DNA of 41,328 nucleotides from CAZYQW01 sp964649825 (GTDB taxonomy: Bacteria > Planctomycetota > B15-G4 > JADJEK01), in the NCBI GenBank assembly GCA_964649825.1, contig CAZYQW010000066.1, positions 1 through 41,328 on the forward strand. The letters are read 5' to 3'. Position numbers and translations under genes: made by a program. The notes under the pieces are model-generated. The model saw nothing but the letters and a program-made list of their open reading frames with translations. It was not told the DNA's origin and did not search any database. This document shows positions 14,978-23,439 of this stretch, piece by piece. Positions within the stretch are counted from its first letter, which is position 1; every line of letters begins with the position of its first letter.

Positions 14978-16938
14978 TCCTGACCGTCGTCGCCGCTCGG
15001 TGGCGTCGGAGCGGTCAGCTTCGCCGGGTCCTTGGCCGGAACGCCGTTGGTCTCGAGGAGGGAGCGGATCTCGGCGATTCGCTCCAGGAACAGCGGAGCG
15101 ACGCCGATCGCCGGGTCGATTGCGATGGCCCGTTCGAACTCCGCCTGCGCCTTGTCGAGGTCACCGGAGAAGAAGGACACGTAGCCGAACAGCAACGCGG
15201 CGTCGAGATCGTCCGCGTGCGTCTGGGCGAAGATGTCCAGCGCGATCGAGTGCTCGGCGAGCTGATCGGGATCGCCGTAGAGATCGCGCAGGTCTGCTCC
15301 CACCGACGGCCACGTGGGCAGGAGTTCCATGCCACGACGGACCAGGAACGACGCGTACGCGTACTCGCCTACGGCGAAGAGCGCGTGCGCCAGGGCAAAC
15401 TTCGGCACTGCATTGTCCGGCTGGGCCAGCATCGCCCGGCGGAAGGAGTCGGCCGCACCCGCATAGTCGCCGTTCTTGAACCGCTCGCCACCCTCTTCGA
15501 GGTAGCGGATCGCGTCGCCGTTCGACGACAGCGCTTCGAGCTCGGCCGCGAACGCGGGATCGACCTCGTCGCGCGGCACGGCGGCCGCGGCCTCTGGGTC
15601 AACGTATTCGGCCGCTGGCGGCGCGTCACCGGTGGGCGTCTCGTAGTACGGGTAGTAGATGACCGTCGAGCTCTCGTAGACCGGGACGTACGTCGGGTAG
15701 GACGCCACATACGACGGATAGACCGTGTAGTACGGCCACCACTCGAGCCACCAGTACGACGAGTAGCAGGGGTGCGCGCCGAACCACGACGCGTACCAGT
15801 GGTACTTGAACGGGTAGTAATGGAAGCCGAGCAGCGAGTGGACGTTGATCTTCCAGAGATAACAGTCCCAGTAGCTCCACCCGTGTCCGCCGTGGTGCGG
15901 GTACTTGTACTTGTATTTGTACTTATACTTGTACTTGTGTTTGTACTTGGCGTTCTGCTTCGCCTTGGAGCCGCTGTAGTGCGACTCCTGACCGCCGTGC
16001 GCCTGTTCTTCCGCCGGATGGATGGTGGCGTTCAGCTTGCGGGACTCGTTCAGCCGCCTCTCGCGCTCGGTCGTCCCCGCGGTGATCGAGGTCGAGTCGC
16101 CGAAGCTCGACCGGTACGCATCGGAGAGCGATCGCCGTCGGTCCGTCGCGCGGGCCTCGCGACCCTCCACGATTTCGGCGTTCAAGGTCGGGGCACGCGT
16201 CGTACGACCCTCGAACGAAGAGACGTCGATCGGTCGCCCGAGTCGATCCTCGTTCGGAATCGGGGGGCTCGCGCGCCGCTCGAACCGCGATGATCCGGCT
16301 CGGGTTCCGCTGGAACGAATGACCGTCCCGCCGGAGGTACGACGGAACGTGCTCGGCTGGATCGGTTCACCGAGTCGACTCGGAGTCCCGGTGGATGGAG
16401 CGCGTTCGTCGGCGCCGCTCGATCCGCGGCCCACCGAGCTGGAACGGGCGCTGGAGTCACCGGATCCGCGGTCGAGCCGCGGTGCGGTGGGCGGTGCCGC
16501 CGGCGGCGACGTGGCGCGACGATCTCCGGAGCGGCCCCGATCGACGGGCGTGGATCGGCTCGGGGGTGTGCGATCGGATCGCGAACGGGCGGGCGGGGTC
16601 GGCGACGAGCGCTGGGACGACGGGGAGGAGCGGTTCGACGATCGGGCTCCCGAAGACGAGCCGCTGGACTGGCCGGCCGAAGAGTTCCGGTTCCGGGCGG
16701 CGGACGAAGAAGAGGAACTTTGCGGCGTGGAACTGCGCGCGTTGGCTGAAGATCGGCCGGATCGGTCGCTGCTGCGTTGGAACGCCTTCGAAGGCGGCGG
16801 TCCGGCCCGTGAGCCGGAAACGGCGCCATCGGCACGACCATTTCGAGTTCCCGCGTCGGCGGCCGGAGCGAGGAGGATCGCCGACGCGAGCGACAGTCCA
16901 AGACCGAGGACGTGAGGGAAGCGCGGGAGTGAACTCAT
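14971..16938 (-). CDS. exported Lys-Tyr repeat and TPR protein
   Basis: This 655-residue protein has a signal peptide (about 1-29, AADAG cleavage). A long Ser/Arg/Pro-rich, low-complexity, probably disordered region covers about 30-310. Residues 331-346 are a Lys-Tyr repeat (KYKHKYKYKYKYKYKY). An aromatic segment at about 347-445 is full of Trp, Tyr and His (HWYASWFGAHPCYSSYWW). The acidic C-terminal domain has TPR-like helices (GERFKNGDYAGAADSFRRAMLAQPDN, DLDKAQAEFERAIAIDP). The ATG at 16938 has GGAGG six bases upstream. The cationic, aromatic composition suggests a cell-surface or wall-associated protein. I do not recognise a family beyond the TPRs, and no catalytic motif is visible. Confidence 0.82.
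   Translation of the reverse strand: MSSLPRFPHVLGLGLSLASAILLAPAADAGTRNGRADGAVSGSRAGPPPSKAFQRSSDRSGRSSANARSSTPQSSSSSSAARNRNSSAGQSSGSSSGARSSNRSSPSSQRSSPTPPARSRSDRTPPSRSTPVDRGRSGDRRATSPPAAPPTAPRLDRGSGDSSARSSSVGRGSSGADERAPSTGTPSRLGEPIQPSTFRRTSGGTVIRSSGTRAGSSRFERRASPPIPNEDRLGRPIDVSSFEGRTTRAPTLNAEIVEGREARATDRRRSLSDAYRSSFGDSTSITAGTTERERRLNESRKLNATIHPAEEQAHGGQESHYSGSKAKQNAKYKHKYKYKYKYKYKYPHHGGHGWSYWDCYLWKINVHSLLGFHYYPFKYHWYASWFGAHPCYSSYWWLEWWPYYTVYPSYVASYPTYVPVYESSTVIYYPYYETPTGDAPPAAEYVDPEAAAAVPRDEVDPAFAAELEALSSNGDAIRYLEEGGERFKNGDYAGAADSFRRAMLAQPDNAVPKFALAHALFAVGEYAYASFLVRRGMELLPTWPSVGADLRDLYGDPDQLAEHSIALDIFAQTHADDLDAALLFGYVSFFSGDLDKAQAEFERAIAIDPAIGVAPLFLERIAEIRSLLETNGVPAKDPAKLTAPTPPSGDDGQDG
15901..15948 (-). 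repeat. 6-bp tandem repeat encoding Lys-Tyr
   Basis: Eight imperfect copies of GTACTT (AAGTAC on the coding strand) lie in frame inside the gene at 14971-16938. Variants are single transitions (GTATTT, ATACTT, GTGTTT); GTGTTT changes one Tyr to His. The unit length of six keeps the frame, so the tract could expand or contract without disrupting the protein. Confidence 0.9.
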
Positions 16939-17074
16939 CTTGGCCTCCGCGGCCGAAGTCCGGCCCTCTTGACCGTCTTCGCCGTCTCGAATATACGTTT
17001 CACGACGAACCGAGCTTCCCGATTCTAGCCCGTGCGCGGGTCCGCCGCCGGCATTCGTCTCGTTACCGGGCGCG

Positions 17075-18409
17075 TCACTTCGGCTTCAGGATCGCGCCGT
17101 AACGCGGGTCCGAGGCCATCCCTTGGAACTCGGAGTAGAGACTCGGCAGATCGGAGAAATCGCGATCGGGGAGTTTCCGCAGGTACTTGGCCGCGTCGCT
17201 GAACCGACCCATCCCGGCGTACGCCCGCGCGATTCCGACGAAGACGCGCTCAGGGTCCCGCGGGTCCTTCTCGATGCGGAGTCCTTCGCTGAAGTCGCGC
17301 TGCGCGTCCTTATAGCGGTAGAAGTCGAGGTAGATCTCGGCCCGTTTGTACCGCGCATTGAAGTTGTTCTTGTTGCGGCTGATCTCTTGGTCGAGATCTT
17401 GGGTGACGTCGTCGGCGCCGGATGGGTCGCCGAGGCGGAGCATGGCGAGCGCCGCCGCCTTGACGATCGACTTCAAGCCGGCCTTGGTGGCCAGGCGCAG
17501 CGCATCGATCACGCGCGCCTTCGACCCTTCTTGACTCAACGCGAGCTCGGCCAGCGCGTCGATCGCCGCGATCCTCACCTGGACTGGTGTGTCCGTGACT
17601 CGGAGCACGTCGTCGAGCGCATCGAACACGGCCGGATCGGGAACCGCGGAGAAGTACTCGATCAACGCGGCCAGCACGCGGTCGTCGCGAGCGGTCGGTG
17701 GTGATGAGATCTCGGCCCGCAGGCGTTGCTCGAGCGCGCGGGCCGACGAAGCGTCCGCGATCTGCGCGGCGCTGTGGATCGCCGCGCTCGCGAGGGCGGC
17801 GTTCGTGTCTTCGTAGAACGGCCGCAAGAGCTCGGGGGCGTCCTTCCCTCCGACCATGCCGACCGCGAGGAGGCCTTCCCGCTGGATGTCCGTGTCTTCG
17901 TTCGCGAGGAGTTCCTTGAGGATCGGCAGGAGAACAGGGTCGCCGCGCCACCCGATGCAGCGCGCCACGTTCTTGCGACCGAACTTGCCGCCGCTCTTCG
18001 CGACCCTCGTGAGTTCGTTGACGACCGGTTGACCCGGGATCCTCGCCGCGGCCCGCGCGGCATTCGTTCCCGCGTTCTGGGCGCCCTGCGTCGGGTCCTC
18101 GTGGTCCATCGCGGAGACGAGAAGCGGGATCGCCGCCGGACCGAACGCCACCAGAGCGTCGATCCGAGTCGTGATGAAGCTGTGGTTCGTCTCGGTCGTC
18201 GCCTTGAGCTCGTCGAGGAGCTTTACGACCTGGGCATCGATCGCGGCCCGCTCGCGCGCGGCCTCGGCTCGCGCCACCGAGAGAAGGTCACGACGTGCCG
18301 CCGCCGCGTTCGTCCCGGCGTTCTCGTTCTGTGCGGGTGCGCTCGTGGCCACCACGAGGCCGAGCGCAAGCGCGGGAACGAAGCGGAGGGGCGACGTTGA
18401 TCCGTCCAT
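17075..18409 (-). CDS. exported HEAT-repeat protein with TPR C-terminus
   Basis: This 444-residue protein has a signal peptide (1-25, ATSAPAQN cleavage). HEAT-like repeats follow at about 60-320 (DPVLLPILKELLANEDTDIQ, NAALASAAIHSAAQIAD, PVQVRIAAIDALAELAL). TPR-like units end the protein (about 335-430: NFNARYKRAEIYLDFYRYKDAQ, RVFVGIARAYAGMGRF). The motif QNAGTNAA appears twice, near residues 27 and 110. The ATG at 18409 is chosen because it starts the signal peptide; GGAG lies very close to it. It follows ruvA by 85 bases on the same strand and may be its operon partner. It is probably a periplasmic scaffold; function unknown. Confidence 0.8.
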   Translation of the reverse strand: MDGSTSPLRFVPALALGLVVATSAPAQNENAGTNAAAARRDLLSVARAEAARERAAIDAQVVKLLDELKATTETNHSFITTRIDALVAFGPAAIPLLVSAMDHEDPTQGAQNAGTNAARAAARIPGQPVVNELTRVAKSGGKFGRKNVARCIGWRGDPVLLPILKELLANEDTDIQREGLLAVGMVGGKDAPELLRPFYEDTNAALASAAIHSAAQIADASSARALEQRLRAEISSPPTARDDRVLAALIEYFSAVPDPAVFDALDDVLRVTDTPVQVRIAAIDALAELALSQEGSKARVIDALRLATKAGLKSIVKAAALAMLRLGDPSGADDVTQDLDQEISRNKNNFNARYKRAEIYLDFYRYKDAQRDFSEGLRIEKDPRDPERVFVGIARAYAGMGRFSDAAKYLRKLPDRDFSDLPSLYSEFQGMASDPRYGAILKPK

Positions 18410-18494
18410 CTCCGGGAGTCTAGGCGACCGGCCGCCGCGAAGCCAGGAGCGGGCTCGATAGATCATCGGGTCCGCGCCCGCGCTCGCCGGCCAG

Positions 18495-19100
18495 TCACGC
18501 CGAGGACTGCAGCCGCCGCAGCGCGGCCTTGACCAAGGACTCGACGTCCGCGGCCTCTCCCTCCGACTCGATCGCCGCCCGGGACGCAGCCTCGGCGGTT
18601 CCGCGCGGGAACCCAAGGCTGATCAGCGTCGCGATGACGTCGCCGGTGGCTCGGGGAGTCGCTCCGTCGGCGTAGCTTGCCCCCTCGGTCGCGGTCTCGA
18701 ATGCCTCGAGCTTGCCCTCGAGCTCGAGGACGATCTTCTGGGCGAGCTTCGCACCGACGCCCTTCACGAGCTGGAATCGCTTCGCGTCGCGCCGCCGCAC
18801 CGCCGTCGCGATCGCGGCCGGCGACAGCGCGCCGAGCAGCGCCAGCGCCTTCTCCGGTCCGAGGCCCGAGACGCCGATCAACACGACGAACAGGTCGCGG
18901 TCGACGGACGTGTCGAAGCCATACAGGACCAGGTGGTCCTCGCGCACGAGCAGGCGCGTGAAGAGCTTGAGCTCGACCCCCGGAGCCACGTTGGAGGCGG
19001 CGCGGACGGGCGTCCGTAGACGGAAGCCGTACGCTCCGCTCTCCAGCACGACGGCCTCGGGGGTCCGTCGAACGACGATGCCGCGGACGGAATCGAGCAC
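18495..19100 (-). CDS. ruvA: Holliday junction DNA helicase subunit RuvA
   Basis: RuvA is the tetrameric junction-binding partner of the RuvB motor in recombination and fork repair. The 201 residues have the OB-fold (about 1-63), two helix-hairpin-helix motifs (IGVSGLGPEKALALLGAL and LVKGVGAKLAQKIVLEL, about 75-125) and the flexible C-terminal RuvB-binding domain (about 150-201). The start is GTG at 19100. It begins 10 bases after the alphaCTD-TPR gene. ruvB and ruvC, often adjacent elsewhere, are absent here. Confidence 0.95.
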   Translation of the reverse strand: MLDSVRGIVVRRTPEAVVLESGAYGFRLRTPVRAASNVAPGVELKLFTRLLVREDHLVLYGFDTSVDRDLFVVLIGVSGLGPEKALALLGALSPAAIATAVRRRDAKRFQLVKGVGAKLAQKIVLELEGKLEAFETATEGASYADGATPRATGDVIATLISLGFPRGTAEAASRAAIESEGEAADVESLVKAALRRLQSSA

Positions 19101-19110
19101 CGCGGCTCGC

Positions 19111-20403
19111 TCAGCCCCTCAACGAGAGGTCGAAGTCCGCGAGCTTCTTCTTGATCTCGATCAGCGACGTCTGTCCGAAGTTCTTGCAGGAGAGGAGCTG
19201 ATCCTCCGTCGTCTCCACGAGCTGGCCGACGGTGTTGATGTTCAGCGTCGACAGCGCCTTCCGGGATCGGACCGAGAGGTCGAGCTCAGCGACGGTCTTC
19301 GCCCGGATCGAGTCGCGATCGATGCTGCGCGACCGGGGCCGGCCCCGCCGATCGTCGTCGTCGGACTGCATGCCGAGCCTCAGCCCCTTCGAACGAAGGA
19401 TCTCCTTGATCTCGTTCAGCGACGTCTCGCCGAAGTTCTTGAACGACAGGAGCTCTGCTTCGGTCTTCTTGATCAGGTCGCCGAGCGACCGGATGTTCAT
19501 GCGCGCGAGACAGTTTCGGGAGCGCACCGACAGCTCGAAATCGGTGACCGGGATCTTCATGATCTGGGCGCGCTTGTCGTCCTTGCGCTCCTTTTCCTCG
19601 TCGTAGAACATCTCCAACGACGACTGCGCGTCGACCGCGAACATGCGCGCCCGCGGGTGGTTGTAGTCGTGCGCGAGCGCGAGCCGGAAGCAGGAGAGCG
19701 CCTTCTCGTAGTTCTCGTGGTCCTCGTAGAGGACGCCCAGGTTGATCAGGACGCCGATCGGCACGGGGAAGATCTGCTTGATCCGCTCGTAGTGCGCGAT
19801 CGCGTCGTCGTCGCGACCCATCAGGTCGAGCCGGTACGCGAGGCGGAAGCGAGCCGGGCCGTGATCGGGTTGCGTGGCGATCGCGCGCTCGTAGAACTCG
19901 ATGGCCGCCCCGTAGTCGCCTTCGATCTCGCGGATCCGACCCTCGACGTACGCGGCGTCCGCGCCCCGAGCATCATCCTTGTGGAGGTCGGCGGCGATCT
20001 TGCGGAGGCCTTCGACGTCTTCGACGCTCGCGACCGCGTCGGCGTAGGCGAGCCGGTAGTCGTTCGGCTGTTCCTTGCCGGAGATCGGCTCGAGCAGCTC
20101 GCGGGCCCTCTGCCCGTCGTCGCGGTCCAGCGCGGCGCGTCCCTGAAGGAACCGCGCCAGGGGGTCGCTGGAGCTGGCCAGAAGCGGCGCAGCCTCTTCG
20201 ACGCGCCCGGCCGCCATCAGGCCGAGTCCGCGTCGCCATGCGTCCTTCTCACCACCGAACTTCTCCTTGATCATCGCCAAGAACTGGTCTCGCGATGTCT
20301 CGGTGCGGTAGACCTCGCGGCGGAGTTCATACCAGTCGGTGACGGTGATCGGATCGCGGGAAAGAAGCTCCTGCACATCGATCGCAAGGGCAACGTCGGC
20401 CAT
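19111..20403 (-). CDS. TPR protein with two RNA polymerase alpha-CTD-like domains
   Basis: The 430-residue protein begins with TPR-type helices (about 45-275). It ends in two copies of the RNA polymerase alpha C-terminal domain at about 287-345 and 371-430, split by an acidic/basic linker. The first copy is very close to real alpha-CTD (LSVRSRNCLARMNIRSLGDL). It keeps the residues matching E. coli R265, N268, G296 and S299 that touch UP-element DNA. The second copy (LDLSVRSRKALSTLNINTVG) keeps R265 but not N268. There is no polymerase assembly domain, so this is not rpoA. By inference it binds promoter DNA or a sigma/activator surface while TPRs bind a partner. GAGGAG lies about 5 bases before the ATG at 20403, and a good promoter is at 20544-20571. 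Such fusions are known in planctomycete genomes. Confidence 0.88.
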   Translation of the reverse strand: MADVALAIDVQELLSRDPITVTDWYELRREVYRTETSRDQFLAMIKEKFGGEKDAWRRGLGLMAAGRVEEAAPLLASSSDPLARFLQGRAALDRDDGQRARELLEPISGKEQPNDYRLAYADAVASVEDVEGLRKIAADLHKDDARGADAAYVEGRIREIEGDYGAAIEFYERAIATQPDHGPARFRLAYRLDLMGRDDDAIAHYERIKQIFPVPIGVLINLGVLYEDHENYEKALSCFRLALAHDYNHPRARMFAVDAQSSLEMFYDEEKERKDDKRAQIMKIPVTDFELSVRSRNCLARMNIRSLGDLIKKTEAELLSFKNFGETSLNEIKEILRSKGLRLGMQSDDDDRRGRPRSRSIDRDSIRAKTVAELDLSVRSRKALSTLNINTVGQLVETTEDQLLSCKNFGQTSLIEIKKKLADFDLSLRG

Positions 20404-20451
20404 CGATTCTCCTCGTACGCGGTCCGCCCGCGCCTCCGGTTGGAGTCCGAA

Positions 20452-20480
20452 TTGAAAAGGGCGGCGGGGGCGTATACATT
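20452..20480 (+). promoter_or_regulatory. promoter for the HIT-murA operon
   Basis: TTGAAA (20452-20457), 17 bases, TACATT (20475-20480). The predicted start near 20487 gives a 5' leader of about 108 bases before the HIT gene at 20595. The predicted transcript runs through the opposing promoter at 20544-20571. Confidence 0.5.
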
Positions 20481-20543
20481 CGGACCGGGTGGTCGCAGCC
20501 CTCGACTGGCGAAACCGCTTTCGGAACTGCGCCGAAACGCGAG

Positions 20544-20571
20544 ATTCTATAACCCACCGGAGGCGCGTCAA
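20544..20571 (-). promoter_or_regulatory. promoter for the alphaCTD-TPR gene
   Basis: On the minus strand TTGACG (20571-20566), 16 bases, TAGAAT (20549-20544) is a near-consensus vegetative promoter. Transcription would start near 20537, leaving a leader of about 134 bases before 20403. It faces the plus-strand promoter at 20452-20480, so the two 5' leaders would be complementary for about 50 bases. Confidence 0.55.
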
Positions 20572-20594
20572 GGCGGGCGCGACCGTCGAGTCAT

Positions 20595-20942
20595 ATGGAC
20601 TGTATCTTCTGCAAGATCGCGAAGGGGGAGATCCCCTGCAAGAAGGTCCTCGAGGACGACTTCCTGATCGCGTTCGATGACATCGCTCCCCTGGCCCCCG
20701 TTCACACTCTGGTCATCCCGAAGAAGCACGTGGCGAACGTGGCGGAGGTGGATGAGACGGATCGTGAGCTGATGGGGCGCTTGATCCTGGCGGCTCGTGA
20801 CGTGGCGCGCCTCAAAGGCGTGGACGAGGCTGGTTTCCGGCTGATCGCGAACACACGCTCGCACGGCGGGCAGGAGGTGTTCCACCTCCACGTCCACGTG
20901 ATCGGCGGGCGTCCGCTCGGCCGCATGCTCCTGAGCAGTTAG
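20595..20942 (+). CDS. HIT family (HinT-like) nucleotide hydrolase
   Basis: This 115-residue protein has the histidine triad H97-L-H99-V-H101 (FHLHVHVIGGR), the active site of purine nucleoside phosphoramidases such as HinT. CIFCKIAKGEIP at the N-terminus, with its CxxC and conserved Ile-Pro, and HTLVIPKKH complete the family signature. The length fits the single-domain HinT group, which hydrolyses AMP-lysine-like phosphoramidates. The next gene starts on the base after the stop, so it leads the operon to murA. Confidence 0.95.
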   Translation: MDCIFCKIAKGEIPCKKVLEDDFLIAFDDIAPLAPVHTLVIPKKHVANVAEVDETDRELMGRLILAARDVARLKGVDEAGFRLIANTRSHGGQEVFHLHVHVIGGRPLGRMLLSS

Positions 20943-21887
20943 ATGATGCGGTACTGCCCATCGTGCCGACAGGAGTTCGAGGCGTTCGCTGCCCAGTGCC
21001 CCGACTGTGCGGTGGCCCTCGTCGAAACATTGGACGTGTCGAGCCCGCCCCCGGGGCTGGGTCTCGAACTCCACCTGATCCTCGCGGAGGACGCCGAGGT
21101 GGCGGGATGGGTGCGTGAGTCCGCGGCTGCGACCGGCGTCCCGCTCGGTGCGTTGGACGAAGGCGATCCAGTGGAGGGGGCGCCGGCTGGCTCGGTCGGA
21201 CTCCTCGTCCCGGGACACTTCTCCACGGTGGTGGCTCGCGCCCTCGCGGCCGACCCGCGGCTCGAGCCATCGACGTTCGATCTCACGGGACCGGACGGAG
21301 AGATCGAGGTCGTCCATCTCTACCGTCGGGCGGCTGCGACGGAGGCAGCCCCGGCGGAGCTTTCGCTCGGACTGCTGCGGGAGCCCGTCGAGCAGATCCG
21401 CGCCCGTGCGGATTCAGTGATCGTCGACTTGCTTCGTATCGTCGAACACGGCGACGAATCCGCTCGCGCCATCGCCGCGCAACGCGTCGCCGCCCTCGGA
21501 CCGGTCGGGCTCGGCGCGCTCGCGCGGCACGCGGCGCGATTCGCGGCCGCGACCGACGCGGCCGGTGTCCACGCGATCGTGCGCGGGCTTCGCGAGCGGC
21601 TCCAGGACGCCGGCGCGCTGAGCGACCTTCACGACGTTGCTGCGGACGGCCAGCTTCCGGTGGAGGCGCGCGTGCTCGCGCTTCATGCACTCGGGCGACT
21701 CGGGCTCCGCGCCGCATACGCCCGAATCCTGCCCCTGCTCGACGACGCCGACGAGACGGTTCGCGAGGAGGCGGACGAGGCGTTGTGCACCCTTGCCGAC
21801 GAGGACATGGGGTTCGACCCGGATCTCGACGCGGAGGCCCGCCGAGCCGTGATCGAGCGCTGGCGGGCTTGGTTCGAGGGACGCTGA
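20943..21887 (+). CDS. zinc-ribbon protein with HEAT-like repeats
   Basis: The 314-residue protein has an N-terminal zinc ribbon (C5xxC8...C19xxC22, YCPSCRQEF and QCPDCAVAL). An alpha/beta middle segment (about 40-130) resembles the signal-transducing DUF2007-like fold seen after such ribbons; that assignment is tentative. A C-terminal HEAT-like helical domain spans about 150-300 (ESARAIAAQRVAALGPVGL, VEARVLALHALGRLGL, DETVREEADEALCTLADED). ATGATG starts at 20943 directly after the HIT stop, with no separate ribosome binding site, so reinitiation is likely. murA follows after 4 bases. The function is unknown. Confidence 0.82.
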   Translation: MMRYCPSCRQEFEAFAAQCPDCAVALVETLDVSSPPPGLGLELHLILAEDAEVAGWVRESAAATGVPLGALDEGDPVEGAPAGSVGLLVPGHFSTVVARALAADPRLEPSTFDLTGPDGEIEVVHLYRRAAATEAAPAELSLGLLREPVEQIRARADSVIVDLLRIVEHGDESARAIAAQRVAALGPVGLGALARHAARFAAATDAAGVHAIVRGLRERLQDAGALSDLHDVAADGQLPVEARVLALHALGRLGLRAAYARILPLLDDADETVREEADEALCTLADEDMGFDPDLDAEARRAVIERWRAWFEGR

Positions 21888-21891
21888 CCGA

Positions 21892-23154
21892 ATGGACAAG
21901 ATCGTCGTTCGTGGTGGGCATCGGCTCGATGGAAGGGTCACCGCTTCGGGATCGAAGAATGCGGCGCTGCCCCTGATGGCGGCCGCGATCCTGACGGATG
22001 ATCCCGTCGTGCTGACGAACGTGCCGGACTTGCGCGACGTCCAGACGCTGCGTCGGATCCTCGCCGGGCTCGGTGTCGAGTCGGAGTTCGCCGGCGGTCG
22101 CCTCGAGCTGCAGGCGACCGGAGGCGAGTCCTGCACCGCTCCGTGGGAGCTCGTCTCCACGATGCGGGCATCGATCTGCGTGCTCGGGCCGCTCCTCGCC
22201 CGACGGGGACGCGCGAAGGTGTCGATGCCGGGCGGCTGCGTCTTCGGCGTGCGTCCGATCGACCTGCACGAAAAAGGGCTCAACCTGCTCGGCGCGGGAC
22301 TCCAGGTCCGCGAGGGCTACCTTCAAGGGAATCCGGGGCGCCTGACCGGCGCCGAGGTCTACCTCGGGTCGACGTTCGGGTCGTCCGTGCTGGCCACCGC
22401 GAACGTGATGATGGCGGCGACCCTCGCCGAGGGAACGACCGTCATCGAGAACGCGGCGCTCGAGCCGGAAGTCGCGGACCTCGCGGCTTGCCTGACGAAG
22501 ATGGGTGCGCGCATCGAGGGGATCGGCTCGCATCGCCTCGTCATCGAGGGCGTCGAGCGGCTCCACGGCGTCGAGCACGAGGTGATTCCCGATCGGATCG
22601 AGGTCGGCACGTTTCTGGTGGCCGGAGCGATCACGGGCGGCGACGTGACCGTCGACGGCGCCGAGCCGCGCCACCTGATGGCCGCGCTCGAGCGGCTCCG
22701 GATGTCCGGGGCGAACGTGACCGTCGACGGCACGTCGATTCGAGTGCGCGGTCCCGCGCGACCCGAGGCAGTCGACGTCACCACGTTGCCGTTCCCCGGC
22801 TTCCCGACCGACCTCCAGGCGCAGTTCATGGCCCTCGCGTCGATCGCCCGCGGCATCTCGGTCATCACTGAGAAGATCTACCCCGATCGCTTCATGCACC
22901 TGCCCGAGCTCGGCCGTCTCGGCGCGCACGTGCGGAAGGAAGGGGCGCAGGCGATCGTGATCGGCGTCGACACTCTCTCCGGCGCGCCGATCATGGCGTC
23001 CGACCTGCGAGCGTCCGCCGCGCTCGTGCTGGCCGGGCTCGTCGCGCACGGCGAGACCGTGGTCCATCGCGTCTACCACATCGACCGGGGCTACCAGCGG
23101 ATCGATGAGCGGCTGCGGTCGCTCGGGGCGTCGATCGAGCGGCTCTCCGAATGA
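21892..23154 (+). CDS. murA: UDP-N-acetylglucosamine 1-carboxyvinyltransferase MurA
   Basis: MurA transfers enolpyruvate from PEP to UDP-GlcNAc, the committed step of peptidoglycan synthesis. K22-N23 (SGSKNAALP) and the PEP-attacking loop with C116 (MPGGCVFGVRPIDLH) are present. The cysteine is the residue alkylated by fosfomycin, so the enzyme should be of the sensitive type. D/E-rich GAxITGGDVTVDGA and the IYPDRFMHLPEL block near the C-terminus also match. 420 residues is normal. This argues that the organism builds a standard peptidoglycan wall, which is notable if it is a planctomycete. Confidence 0.97.
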   Translation: MDKIVVRGGHRLDGRVTASGSKNAALPLMAAAILTDDPVVLTNVPDLRDVQTLRRILAGLGVESEFAGGRLELQATGGESCTAPWELVSTMRASICVLGPLLARRGRAKVSMPGGCVFGVRPIDLHEKGLNLLGAGLQVREGYLQGNPGRLTGAEVYLGSTFGSSVLATANVMMAATLAEGTTVIENAALEPEVADLAACLTKMGARIEGIGSHRLVIEGVERLHGVEHEVIPDRIEVGTFLVAGAITGGDVTVDGAEPRHLMAALERLRMSGANVTVDGTSIRVRGPARPEAVDVTTLPFPGFPTDLQAQFMALASIARGISVITEKIYPDRFMHLPELGRLGAHVRKEGAQAIVIGVDTLSGAPIMASDLRASAALVLAGLVAHGETVVHRVYHIDRGYQRIDERLRSLGASIERLSE

Positions 23155-23159
23155 ACGAT

Positions 23160-23188
23160 CCGCGCGAGCCGTGATGCGGCTCGCGCGG
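23160..23188 (+). terminator. strong GC hairpin after murA
   Basis: A perfect 12-bp stem, CCGCGCGAGCCG with CGGCTCGCGCGG, has a 5-base loop and begins five bases after the murA stop. No U-tract follows, so it is either a U-less terminator or a 3' stabiliser for the operon mRNA. Confidence 0.6.
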
Positions 23189-23439
23189 CGACCTCGCTCG
23201 CGCGGGGTCAGGGATCAGGGACGGCCGACCTCCCGGGCGGGCAGTTCGTCGCGTTGATGAGGTCGTTCACGAAGGCTTGCGGGTCCGCGGCCGATCCCAG
23301 CTCGAATCGGCCGCGCCGTCGACGCGGCTCGTTCCACGATCTGGTATCGGTGGGGGTGACTTGGATCGACGTTCCTCGGCACGCGTACGGGGACGCCGCG
23401 GGGGGGATCGCGGAACCCGTTGCGAAACCGCCCCTTGGC
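23189..23439. other. intergenic sequence before the ffh promoter
   Basis: About 250 bases lie between the murA hairpin and the ffh promoter. Open frames exist on both strands (one of 105 codons on the minus strand, 23208-23525). They lack ribosome binding sites, run across the ffh promoter and have no recognisable domain. No RNA structure with a clear family signature was seen. It is probably spacer DNA or the remains of a lost gene. Confidence 0.5.

Noticed and set aside
18712..20667. Long plus-strand open frame of 651 codons antisense to ruvA and the alphaCTD-TPR gene
   Set aside because: It mirrors two well-recognised minus-strand genes; its translation is Arg/Val/Asp-rich with no domain, a typical GC-rich antisense frame.
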